Of a stretch of 64,000 nucleotides of DNA, positions 13,501 to 26,400 are shown piece by piece (position 1 is the stretch's first letter; each line of letters opens with the position of its first letter). Source of the stretch: Opisthocomus hoazin (taxonomy: Eukaryota > Chordata > Aves > Opisthocomiformes > Opisthocomidae). The notes beneath the pieces were generated by a model, which saw nothing but the letters and a program-made list of their open reading frames with translations, was not told where the DNA came from and ran no database searches. The DNA is taken from assembly GCF_030867145.1 (NCBI RefSeq), contig NC_134414.1:65850814-65914813 (forward strand). The letters are read 5' to 3'. A program made the translations under genes and the position numbers.

Positions 13501-16500
13501 TATCTCCTGTTGTTTTCCTAGGGCCTTCCCTTCCCCACCTGAAGGATTTCTCCAACTCTGTCAGCAGAGCTCATGTCTTTTTCTTTCTTTAGGTTTTGTT
13601 CTAGCATAAAATATTTCATTTGTCATTTGGATGTGTCAGCAAAATCCTCTGGTTCCCTACACAAGATTTTGCAGCTTGATGCATGTTTCTCTAACCTGCT
13701 ACTAACTTCACAACTCTAGTCTTCCACATGATTTAGTATGTCTCTTTGGAAAACTATATTCACATTTTAGTTGTAGTAATGATGATTGCTTTGACTTTGA
13801 GAAAGACGTTTACACTGATTTCTTAATGATGTGGTTGATACAGTGCAAGACGTGTCAGCAGTATATGACTCTCTTCCCCCAGCCCTACTATTAACTTAAA
13901 ATCAAGGGAGTGCAAAGAACATGTTCCAAAAATGTTAGACTTCTATGATAAACCATACTTTACCTGAAATATTTCAGAGAATGCTGTAAGAAACTTAAAT
14001 ACATTCAAATTCTATTTCAAGAAGAATTTGGGGCATCTATAGAAGAGAACTTCTTTGTGAACACAAGTTCAAGACCAAAGGAGTGCTACCTATTTCATTA
14101 ACAGAAGTTACCTCAATTTCTATATATTACACAAACAGGATCAGACTGTCTCATCTTAATGTAAACCAGGTTGTAGCACCTGGAACTCCAGTGTTTTCTG
14201 TCTGTACATGCGCGTTCAAGGAGATGAACAGGCAGAAGAAAGTTATTCTGTGTATATACCACTTCTATGCCTCTCCAAATCACAGAAGAGGAGTGAGGGC
14301 AAACCTACCTGGTCAAACCCAGGCAAGGGAAGAAGGGAGGAACCAGTCCTAGCAGAGCTTTAATTTCTGACAGTTTAGTATGGTATGAGTAGTACTGCTG
14401 GAAATGCCCATTATGCACTTCCATTCTTACAAGAACTGAAAGCCAGGGCAGTGAAGCCTCCTCTTCTCTTGCCTGACCCTATTCTACCAATGAATCATCT
14501 ATTCCTGTCTTTATGTCATTAAAATCCATTCACTGGGTCATAATTTCAAGATTTTTTTTTATTCCTGAACAAGAGAATATGGACTAACACAGAGATAAAC
14601 AATTCCAGGAGAATAACTTCCTATCACCTTTTACATCTGTTTTTTACATCTGTTATCAAGAAACTAGTTTGATCAAAGTACCAGAAGAACTTTTGCGATG
14701 TTTGCAGATATTAAAAGACTTGACAAGATCTCACTTGGATTTTGCTTACTCTGATAAGAATTTTCTTGTTACTTGAAAGATTTTCCATTAGTTTGTTATT
14801 TTTCTGTTCCAACTGCTCTGAAGGCAGTTACAGAAATATTAATTTCTTTCATGCGGTTCTACAAGAAGTATAGTTATTCTGAAAAATATAAAGCAGAAAA
14901 TAGAAGAGTGCCTTTTGCAATATGAAAAGAAATTTTTGTGTAAGCAAATAGAACTAAAAGTCTGCACTCCTTATTTTGTCAGCTTTCTTCATCAGAATCG
15001 TTAGCAGTCCTGGTCCTGATAATGTTTCTCGTTAGGGTTTTGAAGCCTGTCTACTATACCATGTCCCTGACGAAGCATACACACTTTTTGTTTCTCCACA
15101 ATAGTAAGATCTTGAGGGGAAGACAAAAATATAAACATGTAAATTTCTCCGGATAACCCACCTGTGGGTTTACCAAAGGCATAAGATGGCCAAAGATTTA
15201 AGTGGTGTTATTAATCAGTGGATTTGGGATGCTTCTTTCAAGGGGGTGGACAATTTAGGTAGGGAACAGTTGCCTACAAACTCTGTTAATGTAGGTGTTG
15301 TGCAAGCCTTGAGTAGAAAGGTTGCTGATAATGTAAGAAATAGATGGGAAATGTTTATTGAGCAGTAGAGGTGTAGCTGTAATACTGCTAAAGTTTTATA
15401 GATCTTCTGGCAGAAGCTTTATAAGTTAAGACTTCTCAACAAAATTGGACCCAAAATAGATGTCAAGGGAGGAAGAATCAAGAAAAATGGTTGTAACTGG
15501 GAGGTAATAGAAGGAATAGCTTTTTACTTCCACAGCTAGTACTGATCGCAGAGCAAGATCAGACTGCTCTAAGCACTCAGAGAAGATTAAAAGCAGGCTA
15601 TATCTGGTGTGCCTGGAAATAGGATGATATATTACAAATATCGCAAGTATATTTAATAAGACAGCTTCATATTAATTCTTTCATAAGAAGAGATTAATTT
15701 TGCCCTGGAGCAGCATTTCTCTGGCACTTAACTCATGTTTGTGCAGTGTTCCCGGCTTGCAGGCATGAAAACACATGTGTTTTCTCTCAGCTTAACATTA
15801 GAGGCTTGCAGAAGATATAACGGGCTGTCACCTACTACTTATTTCCTAACATGTTAAAATATCATAGTTTCAGTGTTGACTATGTTACCTTTATAAAATT
15901 GTACTGTTTATATTTTTTCCAGTAGTATATGCATTATATTGTCTTTAATTTTGCTGTATCCCATGATTAGGGTTCCCCCCCCCTTAAATTCTTGGAGTAC
16001 TGTGTTTTTTGTTGTTTTTTTGTTTGTTTGTTTAACTTTCAGAATATGTCTTAGTGTCATCATACTAAGATAGAACATGCACATTTTTGCTTTTTCTTCC
16101 TTGTTTTTTGCTATTCTCTAGTTTCCTCTGAGGCTTGCAGTAAGTGGAGTTCTAAGCTTATGGCACTGGCTTAATGAGCCTGAGCGTCTTCCTGAAGTGT
16201 TTTTGTTTGACCAAAGAAGGAAATGCTACCACCCTTGCTTTTGTTGCTTGGTCCTTCTGTGACAAGCAGGGGAGAGAGACTGTCAATAGGTTAAAGCAAT
16301 AAAAATACAGAGGTATATAGCAAAGCAAATGACAACACTTGAGGCCATCATGTCCTGTGACTGCAGTGATTTGAGGGGGAAGAAAGCATGAAGAGTCTTT
16401 GGTAGACCAATGTGTTTTATGCTGAAGAAAACATAAAAGTTTTCATTTTTAATAGCCATTGGGCCTGCAGTTTCTGTGCAGATCCCAATCTTGATATCTG

Positions 16501-17512
16501 TGATTTCGATGATAACTGCAGGCTTGATACAGAAACTCTGCTTTGAACAAGATGGTAACCCAGTTATCGAAATCTCCAGTGTGATTTCTAGGAGGTGTAG
16601 ATCGTAAACATGTTTTGCTTTAGCTAATTTGCCAAGAGATCATAGCTGACTGTGAAAGCAAATTTCCTGTGAAAACCTGAAATGATTCTAGACTTTGCTA
16701 AGAAAACGCTCTGCACGGCTTCACTTACATATTTTTTTGTAACATTGTGGTGCAGCTCTGTATGATGATAGCAAAACTGAAACTGGCTTGGCATTCAGCT
16801 AGAAAAGAATGAATCCTCTCCTGTTAGAAGAGTTATCTGGGATTATTTTAGCTATCATAAATATCCTTTGCTTAGCAACAGGGATGGCATTCAGGATATC
16901 AAGCCAACTGGAAAGAATCCCTCTGACAGGGCTCTGTTGGGGTGGGTGGATAAGCTTTTCTGACAACACTAGTGCTTTCACTCCTCTCTGTCATAATTTA
17001 TGTTGCTAGGATCTATTTCACAAGTTTGGTGACAGACTTAAAAATTATACTGTGGCTCCTTTTGTTTACTGTCAAAAAGAACCATAATGTGGGGAAGGTG
17101 AACAGTTAGAGGATATGGAAAAATCGTAAAAAATCCAGACACATAAGACCATGAGTGTCTATACTGGGGCAGCTGTTCTTGAAGGGAAAAAGAAGTTAAA
17201 AAATTCATTTGGATTGCTGAAATGGAAAGCAATATATGGTAATATTCCTCTTCTTTATGTTTTATGAACTTGGCTGCTTCGTCAAAACAGGAAAGAAATT
17301 ACTTAGTCATAAACTGAAAACTTTGTTTAGAATTCGGGAGACATCCTATCTATTGTGTTAACCGTTTATGGTGAAATGTATTTTTATTCATGGACGTAAT
17401 TCAGATTCTTTCTTCCAAATCAGCTTTTTGGTATGAATCGGTAGTTTCTGTGATTCTGTGATTCATTATCGGTCCACTCAGCCTGTTTGACCTTTTATAC
17501 TTTTGCTTTCAG
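7507..17512 (+). other. METTL21E: METTL21E intron 1 (10 kb)
   Basis: It runs from donor gtaaaa to the acceptor ttttgctttcag before 17513. It contains a short CR1 3' fragment (8480-8625) and an AT-rich TATATA stretch around 12238-12325. Scattered short ORFs show no family resemblance. An open 60-codon stretch at 15186-15368 is noted separately. Confidence 0.65.
8480..8625 (+). mobile_element. CR1 LINE, short 3' end fragment
   Basis: The sequence from about 'ggaaacattaaaggccagg' through 'ggttgggctagatgac' to 'cccttccaacccaaagca' is the CR1 3' end (last codons and 3' UTR). It ends in a degraded 'attctgtgattc' tail. It is severely 5' truncated and lies in intron 1 of METTL21E in sense orientation. 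It resembles the older CR1 type seen at 39160-40235. Confidence 0.85.
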
Positions 17513-17670
17513 GAGAAAAAGAAGATGAACAGATAGTTGCAGAAATCACGAGAAGGCGTTTTTTTCCTGCTCTTATAACTCATGCAACCTGGGAGGGCTT
17601 TCACTTTGCTGGCCATGAGATAAGAATTACAGAAGCCACTGATTGTTACGGGGCAGTCGTCTGGCCATCG
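17513..17670 (+). CDS. METTL21E: METTL21E coding exon 2
   Basis: The acceptor is ctttcag. Two bases complete the Gly codon from exon 1, then 52 codons encode residues 25-76: EKEDEQIVAEITRRRFFPAL, ...WEGFHFAGHEIRI..., and finally CYGAVVWPS. The FAG-x-E-I and YG-A-VVWP segments are typical of METTL21-type class I methyltransferases just before the SAM-binding core. The donor is TCG|gtacaa, phase 0, and joins cleanly to ALVLC in the next exon. Confidence 0.93.
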
Positions 17671-19701
17671 GTACAATATTTATGCAGTATTGTCATTTTT
17701 TAGTTTCAGAGTCTTCTAGCACTTTTAGTTTGTTTGGTATGATAAATATGTTCTGTTGTATGTTGTAAACCCAAGGGAAATAATGTGTGTTTCTCAGTCT
17801 CCATTCTGCAAATCCCACACCTGAATTTAGCCTGGTTTCGTATGGATTCTTCTTTCTCAAAGCATAAATGGTATCTCTTGTTTGTGCCCCTGTCACACAA
17901 GATGTGTGATCTTGTGTCCTCTCCTCACCTATCAGTAATTTTGGATCCTGTTGGCTAATTACAAGCATATTTTGAAGGAAGTATGGCAGTCTTATGATGA
18001 TTACATTTCTGTACATTTTGTAAGTACAGACGGCTGTATAGCAGGCAGATCCAGGTTGTGGAAACAGCTGTGAATTGAGCTCACAAGGTATTAGCACTCA
18101 CAGAAGCTACTCAACCCACTCATGTGAGAAACAAATTTACCTTGTAAATATGCAGACGTGGGAAAAGGTTCAGCTGGAGCACTCAGTTTCTTTAAGCAGC
18201 CGGAAATCTAGTGGGAGAGATCCCTTGTCCATGGCTCTTCATGTAAGAACCATCAACATGCCCACCATACAGAGAGCCCTCTTCAAGGGGTTTTGAATCT
18301 GTGCAATGCAGCTAACTGACTGTTTTGAAATAATGAAGAGTGAATGAAATCACTGCGGTCAGCGGGGTGCCACAATGCACCATTGACACTTGGAGCATTC
18401 AGAGAACATCCCTGAAACAGAATTGTCTCCAGGAGCTCGTACAAGGAGGGAGAGGGCTAAAACCCAAGAGGGGTGCGTTTCTGTCCCGACAGTATCAGCC
18501 TTCTAGGAATGTACTATTTTTAAGAAATACAGCCATACTTCAGCTGAGGAGAGTTAGCGTACTCTGCTGTTTTGAACTCCAAACAATTTTCCTTGTCTTA
18601 GCAAACCCGGACAAGTCATTTATACTATATCTCTTGGTGGCCACAGTGCCTGTCTTTGAGGAATGTTTGGCTGACTGTCAATTATTCTCACAAAATTATG
18701 AGTTATACTGAAAAGCATTTTTTTTTTTTTTTCCACAGCCAGTTTTGCTGTGGAAGGAAGGGAACCCTTCTGTCTATGTCTCTTCACGCTCTCGCTTCCT
18801 GTTCGGTCCAGCAGTATTTGAACTCTTCTGAAAAACATTAGCCCAATTTTTCAACAGGGCAGAAACTTTAAGGAAAATAAAGTTTCTGTGTGTTTCATGG
18901 AAAGGAAGACAGACTTCAAAGTTTCCCTAAGTTAATCCACAGAAATTTTGATCCTGCCAGCCAGTTTCTACAGCAGAATATGGCAAAACTCTGAGGGAAG
19001 AAATTAAAGGAATATATGGAATTAACAGGATATCTTAAAATAACATGTTTTTAAATATCAGTCAAACATCAGATGCAATCTTTAGGAACCTGGTTTTAAT
19101 TAGTCCTGGTGCTCACAGACTTATTTCTCCATCAAAGTTTTGTTGATTATGAGTTATATCTAAGTTTGTATAAAAGACCCTACTCTTCTTGGTTTGAATT
19201 AAGAGATAGAGAGCAAAAACTTTGTTTGAATTTCTAACATGTCAACATTGGGTCAACAGGCCTCCTGCTCCTATCCTTCTGCTTCTTAATGGATTAAAAG
19301 TAATATCAAGAGCATACTTTTGCTATGCCAGACTGAGCCACTCAGAATTGTCTTTCCAAATGGTCATCTGTATTGCAAGAGGATATGGCAACCATTATAT
19401 GCATTTGTCAAAGGAGACTTAGTAATTATCTAAGTCTGGGAAAAAATGTGGGAGACAAACTGGAAACCATCTTTGTCAGAGAAATAAAATTAGCAATTTC
19501 TGTTTCAACAGTGAACTAAAACTCACTGGTCAGTGTGAGACAGGACAGGAAAGCTGAAGAAGCTTCTCAATCACAGTTTAGAAATGTGTACATTAAGATA
19601 GATTAAGAAGCTTATTCTGTCTGTTGTAGAGAGCTCTGTGGCTTTGTCTGCTGTAAAGGTTTGCTAAGCTTAACAAGGTAAGCATGGAGAACCTGAAACT
19701 C

Positions 19702-20982
19702 AGTGGAGGAAAAGAAGATTATCAGGAGTAGTCACCATGGATTCACCAAGGGGAAATCATGCCTGACCAATCTGATAGCTTTCTACAATGGCATGACTGG
19801 CTGGGTAGATGAAGGGAGAGCCATGGATGTTGTCTACCTAGACTTCAGCAAGGCTTTCGACATGGTCTCCCATAACGTCCTCCTAGAGAAACTCAGGAAG
19901 TGTGGGCTGGATGAGCGGTCGGTGAGGTGGATTGGGAACTGGCTGAATGGCAGAGCTCAGAGGGTTGTCATCAGCAGTGCTGAGTCTAGTTGGAGGCCGG
20001 TAACTGGTGGTGTCCCCTCAGGGGTCAGTACTGGGCCCAGTCTTGTTTAACTTCTTCATCAACGACCTGGATGAAGAGTTAGAATGTACCCTCAGCAAGT
20101 TTGCTGATGACACCAAACTGGGAGGTGTGGTAGACACACCAGAAGGCTGTGCTGCCATTCAGCGTGACCTGGATAGGCTGGAAAGTTGGGCAGAGAGGAA
20201 CCTGATGAGGTGTTCAATAAGGGCAAATACAGGGTCCTGCACCTGGGGAGGAACAAGCCCATGCATCAGTATAGACTTGGGGCAGACCTGCTGGAGTGCA
20301 GCTCTGCGGAGAGGGACCTGGGTGTCCTGGTGGATGACAGGTTAACCATGAGCCAACAGTGTGCCCTGGCTGCCAAGAAAGCTAATGGGATCCTGGGGTG
20401 CATTAGGAGGAGTGTGGCCAGCAGGACGAGGGAGGTTCTCCTTCCCCTCTACACTGCCCTGGTGAGGCCTCATCTAGAGTACTGTGTCCATTTCTGGGCT
20501 CCCCAGTTCAAGAAAGATGAGGAGCTACTGGAGAGAGTCCAGCGGAGGGCTACAAGGATGATGAGGGGACTGGAACATCTCCCCTACGAGGAGAGGCTGA
20601 GGGAGCTGGGCTTGTTCAGCTTGAAGAAAAGGCTGCGAGGGGACCTTATAAATGCTTATAAATATCTGAAGGGTGGGTGTCAGGAGGATGGGGCCAAACT
20701 CTTTTCAGTGGTGCCCAGCGACAGGACAAGGGGCAATGGGCACAAACTGAAGCAGAGGAAGTTCTGTCTGAACATGAGGAAGAACTTCTTCCCTCTGAGG
20801 GTGACGGAGCCCTGGAACAGGCTGCCCTGGGAGGTTGTTGAGTCTCCTTCTCTGGAGATATTCAAGACCCACCTGGACAAGGTCCTGTGCAGCCTGCTGT
20901 AGGTGACCCTTCTTCGGTAGGGGGGCTGGACTAGATGACCCACAGAGGTCCCTTCCAACCCCTACCGTTCTGTGATTCTGTG
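19702..20982 (+). mobile_element. CR1 LINE, 5'-truncated (reverse transcriptase C-terminal half and 3' UTR)
   Basis: The element starts abruptly at AGTGGAGGAAAAGAAG, matching the middle of the RT region of the copy at 53323-57650. It runs through the RT C-terminal half and ends with a 3' UTR (CTGGACTAGATGACC, CCCTTCCAACCCC) and an octamer tail, attctgtgattctgtg. It sits in intron 2 of METTL21E in sense orientation. No target-site duplication is evident. Its close similarity to the 3' parts of the other young copies points to a relatively recent insertion. Confidence 0.93.
19703..20902 (+). pseudogene. CR1 ORF2 fragment (reverse transcriptase), frameshifted
   Basis: Recognisable RT blocks are [33 protein letters not shown] (here [17 protein letters not shown]), [14 protein letters not shown] with the FADD catalytic motif, and the thumb/C-terminal segment ending in [13 protein letters not shown]. 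The frame is broken at about 20013 (an extra C in GTCCCCTCAG, between GGV and [11 protein letters not shown]). It is broken again near 20212, where extra bases follow NLMR. It cannot encode a working RT. Confidence 0.92.
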
Positions 20983-21509
20983 CAAACAAACAGAAATGAA
21001 AGAAAAAGGGTAAATCTATTGATACCTTTTGAATCATTATGGTATGTAATTATTGTTAGAAATAGTTAACTATTGGAAGAGCTTAACGAGGGTTGTTGTG
21101 GGTTTTCTCTTACAAGCAGTCCTTATATCAAGATGTCTTTGTGAAGGACGTGTTTTAGGTCAGCCAGAAGTAAGTGCAGTTGTAAGCAGGAATTGCTGAC
21201 TGGAATTTTATAGCTCATGTTATGCAGAGTGACAGATTATCTAATTGCAGTTGTTCCTGCTGGTTATAATTCTTTGCAAGCCTATATTGAGACATGTTGT
21301 GGCATTTGTTTTGTCAGCCTATAGAGCTCAAAGATCATAGTGAGCCGTGATCCTTTAGAGACAGCACTTGAATGAATATTGTTCATTTGAACACATGTAA
21401 AAATACAAAAGATTTTTTTTTTGCATGCTTTTGAGTGACAATGCATATTTAGTGAAGGGGTTTATTTAATGTATTCATTCAGTATGTTCATGGATTCCTT
21501 CCCCTACAG

Positions 21510-21627
21510 GCTCTTGTTCTCTGTTACTTTTTGGAAACTAATTCTAAAAAATACAATTTGGTTGACAAAAATGTGATTGAAATTGGAGCTGGAACTGGGT
21601 TGGTCTCCATAGTAGCCAGTTTACTGG
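21510..21627 (+). CDS. METTL21E: METTL21E coding exon 3: SAM-binding motif I
   Basis: 39 codons, residues 77-115, plus one base: ALVLCYFLETNSKKYNLVDK then NVIEIGAGTGLVSIVASLL. EIGAGTG (residues 100-106) is the glycine-rich motif I that binds S-adenosylmethionine. The acceptor is ccctacag and the donor CTGG|gtgagt, phase 1. Translation past 21627 is intron. Confidence 0.95.
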
Positions 21628-22545
21628 GTGAGTACATGCCATTGCTCTTATGGTCTTGGAAACATCTCTCAGATGAATACTGGAGGACAAAGGAACTGAC
21701 TCAACTCCTCTAAAATGCTGTTATTTGATAGCTTCCAAGAGCAAGAAAGTAAATTCCAGAAGACTTGTGTGGAAACCTGTTCTGTTAGGTTTTTTTTTTC
21801 TGTAAATCTGTGAGTGTATTAATGCAATAAAGGAGGTCCCAGTAAATAAGGTTGTCATTAACAGTGTTAAACAGGGGACCAAAATAAGAAACTAGTGGCC
21901 TTGCAGGATGTCAGTGGCAACCAGATGAAGCCAGATGTAGGTATGACCAATACATCACCTCCCATTGACCAAACAGCTCTTGGATGCCAGGTCACTTTTA
22001 TTTCTATTTATGTGCAGCATTTTCTTTCAGCAACTGATCCTTGATTTTTCTGCTACAGACACTGTTGCGTTTTCTCTCATGGTAGCCTGTTCTTCTTCTA
22101 GAGTAGTCAAAATCAGTAACTTCTGCATTTTAACAGAATCTTAGCTTTCTATAGTGTGAGAAATCTTGGTCAAAAAGAAAGAACCTGAGGCAATGCTTAA
22201 ATCTCATGCTGAGTTTTTTTGGAGTCAGTAACTGGTATTCTTCAATCCCTAATTGCTCAATGTACTTGTAACCAACGTGATATCAAGCCACAGTAAGTAT
22301 CTGATTTCTGCTCTCACATCCCCAGCTGCATTTAGATGGCAATCTGTAGAGTAGAACTGCTGGGAACCAAATATTTAGAATAAATGCAATGACTGAGAGC
22401 CATTGGGAGCATTTACAGTGTTCTGTTCCCCCCAGTGAGAGCTACCTGGTAAAATCAGTTCCTTGTGCAGTGGCTTTTGTGAAAGGGGTTTTACTCAAGT
22501 CTTGGAGTATATTAAAAGGTGACGTTTGTTTTCTCCCTGTCACAG
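21628..22545 (+). other. METTL21E: METTL21E intron 3
   Basis: A 918-nt GT-AG intron (gtgagt...ctgtcacag). No repeat or embedded gene is recognised. The open frame that starts at 22389 is intronic until 22545. Confidence 0.9.
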
Positions 22546-22970
22546 GTGCCCTTGTGACTGCCACTGATTTGCCAGAACTGCTGGGAAACCTTCAGCACAA
22601 CGTTCTCCGAAATACAAAACTAAAATGCAAGCACCAGCCTCGTGTTAAGGAGTTGTCTTGGGGAATTGATCTGGAAAAGAACTTTCCTAGGTCTTCCTGT
22701 CACTTTGACTACATTATGGCTGCTGATGTAGTTTACCACCATCCCTTCCTGGATGAACTTCTCCTGACTTTTGATCACTTGTGCAAGAATGACACTGTTA
22801 TTCTGTGGGCTATGCAATTTAGGCTGGACAAAGAGAACCAATTTGTGGGCAGATTTCAGACGCTGTTTGACATAGAGGTGGCTTTTAATTTCCCCAGTTT
22901 GAACATAACCTTGTATAAGGCAATGAGGAAAGGCAGGATGAAAATCAGACCTTCCAAAGTGACTGTCTGA
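22546..22970 (+). CDS. METTL21E: METTL21E terminal coding exon: methyltransferase core and DxxY motif
   Basis: Two bases complete Gly116, then residues 117-256 and stop TGA at 22968-22970. ALVTATDLPELLGNLQHNV holds the acidic residue that follows motif I and contacts the SAM ribose. DYIMAADVVYHHPFLDELL contains DVVY (residues 176-179), the DxxY signature of this family of non-histone protein lysine methyltransferases. The complete protein is 256 residues, close to the family length, with all core motifs intact. METTL21E is described as a skeletal-muscle methyltransferase in mammals; its substrate is not certain. The paralogue METTL21C is the main alternative name. Sequence details and the position next to ERCC5 favour METTL21E. 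Confidence 0.93.
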
Positions 22971-23465
22971 AACAGAGATATAGGGGTGATAGTTTCAGCT
23001 GTTCTGCAGCTTGTTCTCTTTTTAATAATTTCCATGTTAGTAGCCGCTGACACCTGCATTTTCAGAGACAGGTAAAACAAAACATCAGATTCCTAGTGCG
23101 TTGCCAACAAGTTCCTAAATTCAATTTGCAATTAGTTTTGTATACAGAAGAAATGTATCTTTGTTTTCTTGACTTTTATGTGCTAAGTTGACAACACTAA
23201 CAACTTTCACAAGTGTTACCATTAGTGTTATGGGAAGTGTAATGAATATTTCCAATAGTTTTCAACTGCAGCTTTGAACAGTGTATTATAAGATCAGTCA
23301 TTTAAAACTTAAGACTGTGATAAATCTTTGTACTTAAAATTTGTGGTGTTAAATCTGATCTTTCCCCATTGCCGCTAGTGTGTAAATCCTTCCTTTGAGC
23401 AGCCTTTATGGGACATTAGAGTAGCTGAAAAAACCTTCACCTGGGAAATATACTGTCACAATAAA
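22971..23465 (+). promoter_or_regulatory. METTL21E: METTL21E 3' UTR with candidate poly(A) signal
   Basis: AATAAA is at 23460-23465, about 490 nt after the stop codon. It is followed by GT- and T-rich sequence (gttagttactc, then a T-run from about 23510) that could serve as the downstream element. Confidence 0.55.
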
Positions 23466-26400
23466 GGGGCAGAAGATGTTAGTTACTCTCTGATTTAATG
23501 CTTATGCTTTTTTTCCCCCTTCCATTTTTTAATTTCAATTCAGCGATTGTTGAACAGACAGCAACACAAATGACACAAGAGGGAGTTAAATGTTTTATTG
23601 TTTGAACAAAGGTCTAGAATAAGTACAGTACAGCACATCACCAACTGCCCTTTGCAAAGGCCTTAAATTCTTGGAGGTCTGCTCCTCCAAAAATAGATGG
23701 TTATCTGGACCTCAGGGAACAGCAATGGAAAAATGACATTGTCCATCGAGAGAGGAGTTTTGCACTGCCGGCTGGTGGTGACTGGAGGTAGAAGACTTGA
23801 GCCAGGCCGACACAGTGTGGCTGAGGCATGGGCAGGCTTAGGGTTTTTTTGGTTGATTTGTTTGTTTTTGTATGGGACAACAAAATACTTTTCTCCTAGC
23901 TGCTCAGCACTGCATGTTCCTGTTTCAGAGGTCAGATTAATGTCATTGAAAGCCTCTCAGAGAACTATCTTTTGGGAAGACTGATGAAACAATTCATTGG
24001 ACATCCCAAATTTTCTAATTCTGTTTGCAATTATGTATGAGAGATCTTCGAGTCCCTTATGGGTTAGAAAAGAAGCAAACCCAGCTCATGTGCTGATGAC
24101 CATGCTGAGTTTTACCACCTCTGCCGTAGCAACCAATCATTATAGTAATAGGAGGGCTCTGGGGGCTGTCAATCTTTATCTTTTTAGCTCCTCTTTGTAC
24201 TCTCTCCAGGAGTTTTTTTATGTATTGTCAAATTTGAGCATTTTTTTTTTATGGTGACTTCCAGAGCATACTGGTGTTTGCACCTCTTCTTGGGACAGAT
24301 GCGTGTTGCTTATGTACTCTGCTGCCTGGTGCAACTACGGGGCAGAACTATGCTTAATGACTGGTATAATTGGAATGTACTCTTACTCCCAGCTGAACAT
24401 TTAGTTTTCTTGGTACAAAGGTGCCCAGCGTTAGAGATGCTGTTGCAGAGAGGAGAGTCTGAGCTGCTAAGCTTTTCCAGTGGGACCTGGGGATCCCATA
24501 TGTGAAAGGAGGTGGTGAAGAGGATTTTGGGGGGTGGACGGATGAGGACATGGCAGGAGGGATCTGGAGCTGGAGGGAGGATTGCAGAGAAAAGGTAACT
24601 GTAGGGAGAAAGTGAGATGGAGGAAGAGAAAGAGAAGAGGTGACAACAGTGAGACTGACTCCAAAAAGGTTTAGGAACTAGAGCACAAGGGTAGACCATC
24701 TTTCTTGCTACTGACAGTAAGGTGGGCATCCTTTGTGAGTCACGGAGGGAAACTCTGTGCTAATACTGGAGCAATTGTTATGTCTTGGCCCAGGACAGAA
24801 AAATGAGAACAAAGGAAGCCAAGTACATCGACTCTGCTTTCTGGCTTTTCTGCTGGGAGATCACATGTGAGATTTTGGCTTGGAGGTTATTAATGAAAAT
24901 CTTCTAATCCTCATCAGCTAGTTTTCTGTGACAAGGTTTGTAGGTAGAGGTAGCATCTTTTATTGGATCAACCAGTATAGCTAGAAAATTAGACTTCATG
25001 CCAGCTGGTATGGAGTATTAACCTCTAATTGCAGATGTCCTTAGATCATTACAGCTGCAGAAAACCACAGAATGGAAATATTTTTTTTTCCACACTGTGT
25101 AATAGAAATAGTTAAATGAATAAAGAAACAAACATGGATCTCTGCCATTTCTAGATTTCCTCTCCCAGCTTCCTTCCCCCTAACTCACTTGCAACCATCA
25201 AATCCACTGCAATTGAAACTCTAATCCTTGCATCCCAAAGGGCATCTCTATTTACAAAGGTTCCATGGATAAATGGATTGGCACTGTAATTAATGGGTGA
25301 TAGCGAAAATATCTTGTGAACTCCAAAGTGACGAAGGCTAAAGAGGAAAAAGATGACTACAGCAAAGTAGTCACTTTTAAACAGCTGTTCTGCTGATTAG
25401 CCGTCCTATTTGGGCCGTAGGCTGTGCCCTGTTGAGCTCCTGCTGAAGTCAACAGGAGATGTGTTTGTAGAATGGATTCAGGGTCGGGCCCTTTAGGATC
25501 AACAGCCTGTTAATATTTACTGTAATGTAATATTACTCCTCTTTCTCACAAGTCTGTCTAGCACCACTGTGTGAAGCTTCCTGGGAAAGATCTAGGGACT
25601 GGCTGCTGTGCTGTGCAGCCACCTTTAGTCCTCTAGTATGATGGGCAGGTTATTAGCTGTTACCAAAGGAGAATGAGGGTGCACGTGGCATTTGCCTATG
25701 GAGTTTACTTCTGCTCTTTGAGAAAAAGTCCCACATGAATGTCTAGTGTTACTGACTCTTAAAGTCAGTCATAATTATAATAATCACTTATTCTTTGTTT
25801 TAATATTTCAAATAAAGTATAATTCAGTGCATTATGTTGCTAATACACATGGCATTTATATCCATAGTTAGTCAAAGGTGGAGTGAAAAAAAGGTGAGTT
25901 AAATTGGTGGGTGAAAGAGCTTCACCTATGAGGAATACCAGAGAGGCTGCCTAAGCTGGTGGGCTTTTACAGTGTCTTACAGAGTGTTATGGTAATCATA
26001 CTAATTGTGATCGTACTAACTGAAGAAATAAATTGGGATGTATGCTATGGGTTTAATCAATTCCTTGGGTTTTCTGTATTCCAACCTAAGAATAGTTTAT
26101 TGAGCAGCAATATATTTAAGCAAGTAGGTATTATTTGTTAGATTTTCCACAAAAAATGTGCTTTTCAAATGCTAATGGATACAGGAGTTCTTTTTGTATA
26201 AAGTATATATAAAATCATTACAGTCATTTGCTTTGCTGCTTATTATATAACATTTCCACCAAAGGCTTTCACAACTCATTGCCTTTTCCCTCTCAGAATT
26301 AGAATAACAAACACTTTCAATGTTGTACTGTTTCCACATGGTCATATTGAGTTTTTGGCTCCATCCTCTTGAATTGTGATGTTGCAGCTCTGAGTCATTT

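Larger units (their letters stand above)
17671..21509 (+). other. METTL21E: METTL21E intron 2, carrying a CR1 insertion
   Basis: This 3.8-kb intron runs from gtacaa to the acceptor ttcccctacag. About a third of it is the sense-oriented CR1 at 19702-20982. The remaining sequence (17671-19701 and 20983-21509) shows only short unrecognised ORFs and a poly-T run at about 18719. Confidence 0.8.

Noticed and set aside
17440..17466. Octamer-like 'ctgtgattctgtgattc' resembling a CR1 tail
   Set aside because: No CR1 3' UTR (the TAGATGACC or CTTCCAACCC blocks) precedes it. Too short to call an element.
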